DNA of 42,604 nt from JBCCGE01 sp039029455 (GTDB lineage Bacteria > Pseudomonadota > Gammaproteobacteria > Arenicellales > Poriferihabitantaceae), in NCBI GenBank assembly GCA_039029455.1, contig JBCCGE010000021.1, positions 1 through 42,604 on the forward strand. The letters run 5' to 3'. The notes beneath the pieces were generated by a model. It ran no database searches, was not told the DNA's origin, and saw only the letters and a list, made by a program, of their open reading frames with translations. The position numbers and the translations under genes were made by a program. Shown here piece after piece: positions 9,701 to 16,852 of the stretch. The first letter of the stretch is position 1. Each line of letters starts with the position of its first letter.

Positions 9701-9792
9701 AGGATCGGAAATGACAACAGGGTCAGGGCGATGACCCGGACCTGATCCTTTTTGGAATACTGCCAGATGAATGAAAGTAAGCTCGTATTCAT
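6766..9792 (-). CDS. Degenerate ABC exporter-like protein with C-terminal cyclic-nucleotide-binding-type domain
   Basis: A 1008-residue membrane protein. Residues 1-330 form an ABC-exporter type transmembrane domain with about six helices (roughly 20-38, 62-82, 145-180, 262-295). A nucleotide-binding-like domain follows, but every catalytic motif is altered. Walker A reads GENAMQRM (382-389). The signature is LPTGARHR instead of LSGGQRQR (779-786). Walker B ends IIIFHDALS, so the Asp-Glu pair is His-Asp. The H-loop position reads IDRE instead of AHR. About 300 extra residues separate the Q-loop region from the signature, and the motif usually written TIxENILFG recurs three times (near 438, 567 and 725). 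Residues 875-1000 resemble a CRP-type cNMP-binding domain (GNPGNNAYIILSG, PGESFGLMEII). ATP hydrolysis therefore looks unlikely; a signalling or scaffolding role is inference. No partner transporter genes lie beside it. Confidence 0.8.
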   Translation of the reverse strand: MNTSLLSFIWQYSKKDQVRVIALTLLSFPILYYSLEIPKIIINKALSNSNQVNKFLGLEMEVIPYLVALCFSLLALIIVNGILKMRINTMKGTIGEKLVRRLRFQLIDRMLRFPLPHFARTSQGELISTVTAEAEPLGGYIAESIALPLFQGGTMITILLFMFMQDWVFGLASVALIPVQAYVIPKLQMQVNALKKERVKRVRKLSERIGETVSGAREIRLQGTQNYTLSEFSHWFSGLYHIRLEIFKKKFFMKFLNNTIGQITPFVFYLFGGILVIKGDLTIGALVAALAAYKDLTSPWKELLNFYQLHEDSKIKYQQIQEQFSPTGLLPQQSQSASVSETQHLRSTIALESIGWQNESGESVISGLNAQIEPGSWVAIVGENAMQRMRLAQILAGIETPSSGRYLIGSEPMQQINAQLIHGKLVYQGPDPHMFSGTIRENVLYGLNRRPPNSDPTDQNELVRVQEAKSSGNIEYSFQGNWLDYSMVGVSNDTELRQVYLQNAKTIGADGIMYQRGLLEFFEPDDYPDLASRILDARQLINQKIKSQNLETTVARFNPDLYNRNATVAENILFGIPESDSLRIKNLASHPCLTKILKNLDLIDKATLIGAKAALRVRQRFERSSDGQAVLAEFDLDDRDEMERLCQLAESYLGRKDQSLEVEEQQSLLSIVLHLIPQKHQFGFINDQIAEKLLQARHEFKITLPDELREKIIRFDADAYHPRLTVQDNLLFGRVVNDQPACEKAIAQIIQEVLEETGIKEDVMMLLTESQVGIGGSRLPTGARHRISTGRLLMKQPDIIIFHDALSPFDEADKQRLRSNMKQVMPEATVIWIDREMPSYADFDQLYRFSTSGKLIDAREPAATTEKPGMENESLIGRSAILGALSAEEQHEIAENSHRVTVQDGEFVYRSGNPGNNAYIILSGNAQSLRDPDDPDSVAGNLVPGESFGLMEIIAQRPRILSVKAVGDMELLRVSGSTLREIIDRDPRVVQTILRALTDQWASVNRKL

Positions 9793-9894
9793 AGGAAAGA
9801 TTCAACGCGACTTGAGGCGTTGCGATGGTTTGTGTTGAGATTCATGTGTTTGCAACGGTTTTTGTCGCACGAGATTGATCGAAATTTCCTTAAC

Positions 9895-10698
9895 ATGACT
9901 CAGAAAAATCTTTCCCCGGTACTCTTTGTCCCGCATGGCGGTGGTCCGCTGCCTCTGTTGGAAGACCCGAACCATCGCAGTCTCATAACATTTTTAAAAT
10001 CCGTATCCTCTGAGTTGGTCGTTCCCGATGCAATTATCGTAGTCACTGCACATTGGGAGGCGTCCGTAGTGACCGTTTCATCGTCCACGACGCCTGACAT
10101 GATCTATGATTATCAGGGATTTCCGCCCGAAAGTTACGAATTCAAGTACCCGGCACCGGGTTCGCCCGAACTGGCGGCTGATATTGTGCATTGCTGTCAG
10201 CAAGGAGGTGTGAAGGCCGTTCTCACGGACCGGGGTTTTGATCACGGCACATTCGTTCCGTTGATGCTTATGTTCCCGCAGGCACGGATACCGATTGTAC
10301 AGATTTCACTCCTCTCGAATCTCGATCCGGTCGCACATATTAATCTCGGAGTTGCCTTGCAGCCATTGCGACACAAAAACCTTCTTTTTGTGGGCTCGGG
10401 CATGTCCTATCACAATTTGCCGGCATTTTTCCAAAAAGACCAGGTATCCCACCAGCAAAGCGAAGAGTTCGATCACTGGCTGACACAGACCTGTTGCTCG
10501 TCGGAAACGTCCGAATCCCAGCTTGAGGCTTTGGAGAACTGGCAGCAGGCGCCACATGCAAGGCGGTGTCATCCGCGGGAAGAACACCTGCTTCCATTGC
10601 TTGTCTGTGCCGGAACCGCCGCAAAAACGCACTGCGCGCGCAGGAATTACTCGGACACGCTTTTTGACAAATGTGTTAGCGGCTATATCTGGCGCTGA
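9895..10698 (+). CDS. LigB/DODA-family extradiol-type dioxygenase
   Basis: Member of the class III extradiol / 4,5-DOPA dioxygenase family, a metal-dependent ring-opening or related oxidoreductase; the natural substrate cannot be read from sequence. The 267-residue product keeps the family histidines: HGGGP (His14), AHWE (His53), DHG (His117) and EEHLLPL (His231). It also has GSGMSYHNL near 167-175, conserved in DODA-like proteins. The frame is open to 9820, but the ATG at 9895 is preferred because it places the HGGGP motif at the usual distance from the N-terminus. It is transcribed divergently from the pseudo-ABC gene (102 bases between starts) and converges on the TolC-family gene 10 bases away. 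Confidence 0.88.
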   Translation: MTQKNLSPVLFVPHGGGPLPLLEDPNHRSLITFLKSVSSELVVPDAIIVVTAHWEASVVTVSSSTTPDMIYDYQGFPPESYEFKYPAPGSPELAADIVHCCQQGGVKAVLTDRGFDHGTFVPLMLMFPQARIPIVQISLLSNLDPVAHINLGVALQPLRHKNLLFVGSGMSYHNLPAFFQKDQVSHQQSEEFDHWLTQTCCSSETSESQLEALENWQQAPHARRCHPREEHLLPLLVCAGTAAKTHCARRNYSDTLFDKCVSGYIWR

Positions 10699-10708
10699 AT
10701 CGCCGCAC

Positions 10709-12142
10709 CTAACTGTTTCGAATGGATTGTCTGAACGCCAGATCGAATCGGTTTGACAGACGATCGGGCGAAGTTGAAGACCGGTTCGAAAGTTTGTCAG
10801 CGATGTTGTTGGGATCCAGCCAGCGATTCACCCGCTTGACTGTTTGTTCACCGAGCTGACCTGAAAATCGCGCCAGTCTAAGAATTGACAGGATGTGATT
10901 GTAGCGCGCACGCAGATAGTTGCTGCGTGATCTGGACAGGTCGCGCTGAGCATCCAGTACGTCCAGATTGGTGGTAAGTCCCGCACTGAATCCCTCTTCC
11001 TTGGCCTGCAATGCATTCTCTCCTGCCCTAATAGCCTCTGCCAGGGCGTTTACCTGACTGACGCCGCTGGTGACCTCGAGGAATGCAGAGGTCGTATCGG
11101 AGGCGACCTGCCGACGTCGGTTTTCAAGTGCCTGTTCGGCAGCGTTGTAGTCAAACCCGGCCTGCCTGGTGCGAAGTCGGGTAGCGCCCCCCAGATACAG
11201 AGGCAGGCTCAAATCTACGCTGATGGTGCTGGTTGTGCTGGAGCCGGTGTTAAAACTGCTCGGGGACTCGGACCATCGGTGGTTTGCATTCAGTGAGACC
11301 GTCGGTGATTTGGCCACCCGCTGTTTTTCGATTTCCTCATTGGCGATCAACACGTTAACCTGTTCGACCTGCAGCAGCAGATTGTTGCGCCGAGCCTGAC
11401 CGATCCAGTGCGCCAGATTATTAGGTGAGGGCAGTTCAAGCGGAGCGTCTGCAGCTAAACCTGCCAGGCCAGGTGGCGTATCCCCGATGATTTGCTTCAG
11501 CGCCTGAACCGCGTTGTTGATAATGATTTGAGCCTGTATCTCGTCGGCTTTCGCCTGTTCAAACCGAGCCTTGGCGTCGAACAGGTCAGTACGAGTCCCG
11601 AGACCGACATCCAGACGTTCATCTGCCAGATCCATCTGGCGCTTGATCGCAACTTTTTCCAATCGAGCGACTTCCAGTGAATCGACTGCGCTGAGCAGAT
11701 TGAAATAGCGATCGGCAACCCGAAGAATAAGGTCGTCTCTGGCGTTGGCGAAGTTCAGTTCAGCGGATGCAACAGCGAGTTGTGCCTGACGAACACCAAT
11801 CCGATCGGTTCGATTGTACAGTGGCAGGCCAAAGTTGAGATCAACAGCACTGCTGTCACCTGTCACAGAGTCGCCCGAGGCATCACTTCGAGCCTTGCCA
11901 ATTGAGGCGTTCGAGACGATAGAGGGGCTGAAATTGGTCTCTGATAGCGGTAATGCCAGTTTGGCCGATTCGTACTCGAAACTTGCGGCACGATAGATCG
12001 AGTCGTTTTCCAGGGCCTGCTGGTAGATGTCCCAGAAATCAGCGGCCATCGCCGTGGTAAAAAACTGCCCCGTGATCATCATGCTCGCCGCAGCAAGGCT
12101 GATGCGTGCCAAATGAACCACTTTTCCAGTGGCCGATTGCAT
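10709..12142 (-). CDS. tolC: TolC-family outer-membrane efflux protein
   Basis: Outer-membrane channel of type I secretion or efflux systems. From the chosen ATG at 12142 the product has 477 residues. It has a signal peptide of about 33 residues (MQSATGKVVHLARISLAAAS..., cleavage after AMA), then the TolC start DFWDIYQQALENDSIYRAA and two structural repeats, each with long helices (for example ASAELNFANARDDLILRVADRY and GENALQAKEEGFSAG) and beta strands. The start is uncertain: the frame stays open without a stop up to a TTG at 12307 that overlaps the pcm stop, with other ATGs at 12193 and 12238, but only 12142 puts the hydrophobic signal core near the N-terminus. No clear Shine-Dalgarno sequence is seen. 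Downstream of pcm, as in several gammaproteobacteria. Confidence 0.88.
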   Translation of the reverse strand: MQSATGKVVHLARISLAAASMMITGQFFTTAMAADFWDIYQQALENDSIYRAASFEYESAKLALPLSETNFSPSIVSNASIGKARSDASGDSVTGDSSAVDLNFGLPLYNRTDRIGVRQAQLAVASAELNFANARDDLILRVADRYFNLLSAVDSLEVARLEKVAIKRQMDLADERLDVGLGTRTDLFDAKARFEQAKADEIQAQIIINNAVQALKQIIGDTPPGLAGLAADAPLELPSPNNLAHWIGQARRNNLLLQVEQVNVLIANEEIEKQRVAKSPTVSLNANHRWSESPSSFNTGSSTTSTISVDLSLPLYLGGATRLRTRQAGFDYNAAEQALENRRRQVASDTTSAFLEVTSGVSQVNALAEAIRAGENALQAKEEGFSAGLTTNLDVLDAQRDLSRSRSNYLRARYNHILSILRLARFSGQLGEQTVKRVNRWLDPNNIADKLSNRSSTSPDRLSNRFDLAFRQSIRNS

Positions 12143-12303
12143 GAAGTTCACGCAGTTGCCCCGGGAGAATAAACCGTCGTTCAACTTTCGCATCGAGTTA
12201 TCTGGTTCCGTGTCAATTAAGGCTTGGGAGGTCGGCATTATGTCACAACGAAAATTGGGGCAAAGTGAATTTGGTTGCTTCTTTTCTACGGCAGCACCAA
12301 CGC

Positions 12304-12954
12304 TCAAAAAGAAAACTCTTCCGGCTCGGCCACGTTTCTGAGTCTGGGCACAACAGTCTCAAACAGCGACTCTCTTTGCAGATCGTTACCGATTCGATCG
12401 TACCGAACGACTTCCATGGCCGGTTCGTAACCCTCAATGCCAACCAGTCTTCCTGCAGGTTTAAGGCCGCGGAGAACAGATTCAGGCATCTTCGGCAGAG
12501 AACCTGTTACTACAATGGCATCGTAGGATTCCGCTTCGCCCCATCCGGCTTCCGCCTCACCGACATGCAGGTCGGCATTGTCAATTGCGGCCACACCCAG
12601 ATTGCGCTGTGCCTGCTGGTGCAGCTCCGGATGAATTTCCACGGAATCAACGTAAGCGCATACAGTTGCCATCAATGCTGTGAGGAAACCGCTTCCTGTA
12701 CCGATTTCCAGTACGCGGTCATTTTGATTCAGATTGAGGGTTTCCATCATACGCGCCGCAAGCTTGGGCTCCAGCATAACTTCGTCACAGGGTAGCGGCA
12801 CCTGAATGTCCATGAAGGCCTGGGATCTGCGATCAAACGGAACGAAATCTTCGCGTTTCACTGTATTGAGCGCATTGAGAGTCTGCAGGGCGAGCACATT
12901 CCAGGGTCGGATTTGTTGCTCGATCATATTGGCGCGTGCGATTTCGTAGTCCAT
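12304..12954 (-). CDS. pcm: Protein-L-isoaspartate O-methyltransferase family protein
   Basis: SAM-dependent methyltransferase of the PIMT family, which repairs isoaspartyl residues. The 216-residue product starts MDYEIARANMIEQQIRPWNVL and carries the SAM motif VLEIGTGSGFLTALMA near 93-108 and YDAIVVTGSLPKMPESVL in the second half. That segment reads VTGSLP where classic Pcm has VTAAAP, so this is the divergent PIMT-like branch found next to tolC; strict isoaspartate activity is uncertain. The frame extends upstream to 13017, but ATG 12954 matches the family N-terminus. It is divergent from ilvA with a 140-base shared upstream region, and the TolC-family gene follows on the same strand. Confidence 0.87.
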   Translation of the reverse strand: MDYEIARANMIEQQIRPWNVLALQTLNALNTVKREDFVPFDRRSQAFMDIQVPLPCDEVMLEPKLAARMMETLNLNQNDRVLEIGTGSGFLTALMATVCAYVDSVEIHPELHQQAQRNLGVAAIDNADLHVGEAEAGWGEAESYDAIVVTGSLPKMPESVLRGLKPAGRLVGIEGYEPAMEVVRYDRIGNDLQRESLFETVVPRLRNVAEPEEFSF

Positions 12955-13059
12955 AGACGTTTTTAAGCTCAATCGTAACGGGATAATGAGTGTACCAAAC
13001 TCGTTGAAGCGACCCAATTATCCACACCAACAATCAACAGTAGGCGGGGTATCAGTGAG

Positions 13060-13065
13060 TATAAT
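13060..13065 (+). promoter_or_regulatory. Candidate -10 box upstream of ilvA
   Basis: A perfect TATAAT lies 30 bases before the ilvA GTG start, in the ilvA/pcm divergent region. A weak -35-like TCAACA (13034-13039) sits 20 bases upstream, longer than the ideal spacing, so only the -10 element is persuasive. No leader-peptide attenuator of the branched-chain type is visible in the short leader. Confidence 0.4.
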
Positions 13066-13094
13066 CGCCCTGTTATAACCATGTCGTAGCAACC

Positions 13095-14636
13095 GTGACC
13101 GAAACCCTAGCAACTTCTATTTTGCATGCCATTCTGGATGCCCGGGTATACGATGTGGCAGTCGAGTCAGAGCTGGATTCTGCTGAACGGCTGTCATCAC
13201 GACTCGGCAATCACATCTGGTTGAAGCGCGAGGATCAGCAGCCCACTTTCTGTTACAAGGTCCGCGGTTCCTATAACAAGATGTCCAGGCTCACTGATCG
13301 CGAGCGTAAGCGGGGTGTGATTGCCGCATCAGCGGGCAATCACGCGCAGGGCGTCGCCAAGAGCGCACAGGAAATCGGTTGCGATGCGGTTATCGTCATG
13401 CCCGTAACCACTCCGGCAGTCAAACTTCAGGCAGTCGAGCGATGGGGCGCCAGAGTAGAACTGGTGGGTGACAGCTTCGACGAGGCTTACCAGCGGGCGA
13501 TGGAAATTCAGAAGAAGGAAAACCGTGTCTTCGTGCACCCCTTCGACGACCCGGATGTCATCGCAGGTCAGGGTACCGTGGCTCCGGAAATACTCCGACA
13601 ACTTGGCACCAAGCCCCTGCATGCCGTCTTTGTTCCGGTTGGCGGTGGCGGGTTGATCGCCGGGCTTGCCGCGTATATCAAACAGCTGAGACCGGATGTT
13701 CAAGTCATTGGCGTAGAGCCGGAAGAAGCGGACTCGATGGCGAAGTCACTTGAGGCCGGCCGGCGAGTCCGGTTGAAAAAAGTTGGCATATTTGCTGATG
13801 GCGTCGCTGTTAAGCAGGTTGGCGCTCATACATTCAAGCTGTGCAGGGAATTCGTGGATGAAATCGTTACCGTTAGTACCGATGAAATTTGTGCGGCGAT
13901 CAAGGACATTTGTGAGGACACTCGCACTCTGGTTGAACCGTCGGGAGCCCTTGGTGTAGCAGGCATAAAGCGATGGCTTCGCGATCAGAAAGGGCACGGA
14001 AACAGGGTACGGGGCAAACATATTGTTGCGATTCTGTCTGGCGCAAACATGAACTTTGATCGCCTCCGCCACGTTTCGGAACGAGCTGAAATCGGTGAGC
14101 GACGAGAAGCCATACTGGCGGTGACAATTCCGGAACACAGTGGCAGTTATCTGCGATTCATAAGCATCCTCGGTGACCGCAACGTCTCAGAGTTTAATTA
14201 TCGATATGCAAATGAAAGCGAAGCCCACATATTCCTTGGGGTACAGATTAACCGAACTCGGGAAATTGAATCCCTGGTGAGACGGCTGCAGAAGCAGGGG
14301 TACCAGACTACGGATCTGACCGACAACGAGATTGCCAAGGTCCACATTCGACATCTCGTTGGCGGTCGTGCGCCCGACGTGAAGGATGAGCGTCTGATCA
14401 GTTTTGAATTTCCCGAACGTCCGGGAGCGCTGAAGAACTTCCTCGATCAGGTGGGAACCGACTGGAATATCACGTTGTTTCACTATCGCAATCACGGCTC
14501 GGATTTTGGGCGAGTACTCTGCGGCATGCAGGTCGCACCAGGCCGTCAGCGGGAGTTCCGGAAGTTTCTCCGCAAGCTGGGCTATCAGCATACCGATGAA
14601 ACGGACAATCCGGTCCACCGTTTGTTTTTGGCCTGA
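13095..14636 (+). CDS. ilvA: Threonine dehydratase (threonine ammonia-lyase), biosynthetic
   Basis: PLP enzyme that deaminates threonine to 2-oxobutanoate, the first committed step to isoleucine. The 513 residues match the long biosynthetic form. The catalytic domain (1-325) has the PLP lysine in CYKVRGSYN (Lys55) and the phosphate-binding glycine run PVGGGGLIAG. The C-terminal regulatory domain (330-513) has two ACT-like segments (VTIPEHSGSYLRFISILG and FEFPERPGALKNFLDQVG), the isoleucine/valine-sensing arrangement. The start is GTG at 13095, since an upstream ATG runs into a stop at its third codon. It stands divergent from pcm, and a small ORF follows after 20 bases. Confidence 0.95.
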   Translation: MTETLATSILHAILDARVYDVAVESELDSAERLSSRLGNHIWLKREDQQPTFCYKVRGSYNKMSRLTDRERKRGVIAASAGNHAQGVAKSAQEIGCDAVIVMPVTTPAVKLQAVERWGARVELVGDSFDEAYQRAMEIQKKENRVFVHPFDDPDVIAGQGTVAPEILRQLGTKPLHAVFVPVGGGGLIAGLAAYIKQLRPDVQVIGVEPEEADSMAKSLEAGRRVRLKKVGIFADGVAVKQVGAHTFKLCREFVDEIVTVSTDEICAAIKDICEDTRTLVEPSGALGVAGIKRWLRDQKGHGNRVRGKHIVAILSGANMNFDRLRHVSERAEIGERREAILAVTIPEHSGSYLRFISILGDRNVSEFNYRYANESEAHIFLGVQINRTREIESLVRRLQKQGYQTTDLTDNEIAKVHIRHLVGGRAPDVKDERLISFEFPERPGALKNFLDQVGTDWNITLFHYRNHGSDFGRVLCGMQVAPGRQREFRKFLRKLGYQHTDETDNPVHRLFLA

Positions 14637-14656
14637 TCGGTTTCTGACTTTCGGTC

Positions 14657-14884
14657 ATGACAGATACGGTAAGCATGCTATCAACCGCACCGGTATCGAT
14701 GGGAGGTATCTATCGGATTCCCGGGGAGGAGGTGGTGGTTGAACTGCATCAGGAGGGCAAGACCGTGATGTACGATAAGCAGGGCCTTCAGTATCGAATT
14801 CTGCAGCGTCAGCAATCGGGACTGGACACGCAGTGCGAGCAGATGGCGTTGCGGCATATCAATAATCTCGGTGCGGGCATTTAA
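14657..14884 (+). CDS. Small hypothetical protein coupled to the phosphopantetheinyl transferase gene
   Basis: A 75-residue ORF between ilvA and the PPTase gene. I do not recognise a family. It has no signal peptide or membrane segment. The sequence IYRIPGEEVVVELHQEGKTVMYD suggests short beta strands and the end (CEQMALRHINNLGAGI) a helix. Its stop overlaps the next start by one base (TAATG), which supports it being translated. Internal in-frame ATGs at 14675 and 14699 are alternative starts, and no strong ribosome-binding site marks the first ATG. Confidence 0.5.
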   Translation: MTDTVSMLSTAPVSMGGIYRIPGEEVVVELHQEGKTVMYDKQGLQYRILQRQQSGLDTQCEQMALRHINNLGAGI

Positions 14885-15687
14885 TGCCGGCTCAAACGGC
14901 TCACAGTGAGTCGGGTTACGCGGCAAGATCACTGGGCTGGGCTGATTCACTCGACACCCTGGTCACTACTGCTGACGTTCACATTGTGTTCGTGGATTTT
15001 GATCGGTTGCTCGAAACACACAGTCTTAGTGAACTGACCGATCTGGAACATCGCCGCAGTGAGCGTATCCGGGATACAGGAAAACGATTACTTTATCTGG
15101 CTGGCCGTCTTGCTCTGCGTAAAATTCTTGCAAAAGTCCTGGCGGTTTCACCCCGTGATCTGGAATTCGTTTATGGCCCTCGTGGTAAACCGACACTGCT
15201 CACCGAGAGCGGTTCTCCGGCGCTGCATTTTAATTACACGCTGTCGCAGCGTTTTGGTCTGTATGCAGTAAGCCCCGGCCATGAGCTTGGTGTCGATCTG
15301 GAGATGTTTCCGAGAAAAGTCAACGCCGGTGCCATGGCTCGCACCAGGCTGCATCCCCGGGAACAATCGGCCTGGGACTCTGTTTCGGATGGGCTTAAAA
15401 ACGATGCAATGCTCGCCTGCTGGACGCGGAAGGAGGCTTACGGAAAATTGCTCGGTGTCGGTATTCGCTATCATCTGAATCAGGTACCCCTTTTTTGTAA
15501 TTTGCAAAGCGATCAGTTTCTTACGGAAGTCCGGGGTCTGTTTGAGTCAAATCACCACCTGAACGCTGTGTCCGGCATTCAAATCGGTTTGCCGCATGCG
15601 GGCGCCGCCGCCGTTATGTTTCCAAAGGGTAAGCAATGGAAGCCGGTAACTCGGATACAATCAAGTCTCTTTCCTGTGCCATGCTGA
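14884..15687 (+). CDS. Sfp-type 4'-phosphopantetheinyl transferase
   Basis: Would transfer phosphopantetheine from CoA to a carrier-protein serine. The 267-residue product has the Sfp signatures GVDLE (Asp138, Glu140, Mg2+ ligands) and WTRKEAYGKLLGVGI (Trp180, Lys183, Glu184, Lys188), so it is the long pseudodimeric class rather than AcpS. The preceding motif, usually NxSHS, reads NYTLSQ, so the customary histidine is missing; substrate use may differ. The ATG overlaps the upstream small ORF stop by one base. No polyketide, peptide-synthetase or carrier-protein gene is in the window, so its target is unknown. The aminotransferase gene follows after 15 bases. Confidence 0.87.
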   Translation: MPAQTAHSESGYAARSLGWADSLDTLVTTADVHIVFVDFDRLLETHSLSELTDLEHRRSERIRDTGKRLLYLAGRLALRKILAKVLAVSPRDLEFVYGPRGKPTLLTESGSPALHFNYTLSQRFGLYAVSPGHELGVDLEMFPRKVNAGAMARTRLHPREQSAWDSVSDGLKNDAMLACWTRKEAYGKLLGVGIRYHLNQVPLFCNLQSDQFLTEVRGLFESNHHLNAVSGIQIGLPHAGAAAVMFPKGKQWKPVTRIQSSLFPVPC

Positions 15688-15702
15688 GATTCACAATTAA
15701 AA

Positions 15703-16815
15703 ATGCAATTCGTTGATTTAAAGGCGCAATTCGGCGCTATTGAAGAAGATGTCCGGGCTGCAATGGACAAGGTTCTGGCTCACGGTCAGTTCATCATGGG
15801 GCCTGAGGTTGCAGAGCTTGAGTCAGAGCTGGCGGCCTTTTGCGGTTCAAAACATGTGATAGCGACGGCCAGCGGAACCGATGCTCTGCTGATGGCCCTG
15901 ATGGCTTATAAAGTGGGGCCGGGTGATGCTGTGATCGTGCCGCCGTTTACTTTTGTGGCCACAGCCGAGGTCGTACAGCTGTTGAATGCGCACGTCGTCT
16001 TCAGCGATGTCGATGAATCGACATTCAATATGGATCCGGACAAACTTGAGCAGACCATTGAGAGGGTGAAATCGGAGGGGCGTTACAATCTCAAGGGAAT
16101 TATTCCTGTCGATCTTTTCGGTCTGCCCGCCGACTATTCGCGCATTTGCCCCATTGCGTCAAAGCACGACCTGTTTGTTCTGGCGGACTGCGCACAGAGC
16201 TTCGGTGCCCGGCATGGAGATCAGATGGCCGGATCGATAGGAGACATTGCGGCGACCAGCTTTTTCCCCGCCAAGCCTCTCGGATGTTACGGCGATGGTG
16301 GTGCGGTGTTCACTGACGATGCGGAGCTCGCCGATCTTTTGCAGTCCATTCGCTTTCACGGCAAAGGCAAAAATCAATACGACAATGTCCGCACCGGCAT
16401 TACCGGTCGACTCGATACCCTGCAGGCGGCGGTGCTGAAATGCAAACTTACCGTTTTCCGCGAGGAGCTCGATGCCAGAGAGCGCGTCGCCAGTCGATAT
16501 ACGGAAGCTCTGCAGTCTGCGATGCGGACTCCGGAAATTCCGCAGGGTATGCGAACGGCGTGGGCGCAATACACGGTGCGCTCAGCAAAGCGCGACCACA
16601 TTCGGGATCATCTGCAGTCCTTAGGAATACCGACGGCGGTTTACTATCCGTGTTCACTGCATCAACAGCCTGCATTTGCCGACGCAGATGGAGCCGGCGT
16701 ATCGATGCCCGTGTCCGAGCTACTGAGTGCGGAAGTTTTCAGTTTACCGATGCACCCCTATCTGACTGAGACTGACCAGGACAGAATTATCAACGCGGTG
16801 CTCGACGTCGCCTGA
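15703..16815 (+). CDS. DegT/DnrJ/EryC1/StrS-family sugar aminotransferase
   Basis: PLP-dependent aminotransferase acting on a nucleotide-linked keto-sugar, supplying an amino sugar for surface glycans. The 370 residues carry the family N-terminus MQFVDLKAQF, the cofactor Asp162 in ADCAQSFGA and the Schiff-base lysine in FFPAKPLGCYGDGGA (Lys191). The sequence is closest in feel to WbpE/PglE-like enzymes that make acetamido-sugars; the exact sugar is inference. It is directly followed by a polyprenyl-phosphate sugar transferase, which could load the product onto the lipid carrier. No dehydratase or acetyltransferase partner is present, so those steps must be encoded elsewhere. Confidence 0.92.
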   Translation: MQFVDLKAQFGAIEEDVRAAMDKVLAHGQFIMGPEVAELESELAAFCGSKHVIATASGTDALLMALMAYKVGPGDAVIVPPFTFVATAEVVQLLNAHVVFSDVDESTFNMDPDKLEQTIERVKSEGRYNLKGIIPVDLFGLPADYSRICPIASKHDLFVLADCAQSFGARHGDQMAGSIGDIAATSFFPAKPLGCYGDGGAVFTDDAELADLLQSIRFHGKGKNQYDNVRTGITGRLDTLQAAVLKCKLTVFREELDARERVASRYTEALQSAMRTPEIPQGMRTAWAQYTVRSAKRDHIRDHLQSLGIPTAVYYPCSLHQQPAFADADGAGVSMPVSELLSAEVFSLPMHPYLTETDQDRIINAVLDVA

Positions 16816-16852
16816 TCACGGGAATTAACGAAATCACAGATCGAACTCCGGC

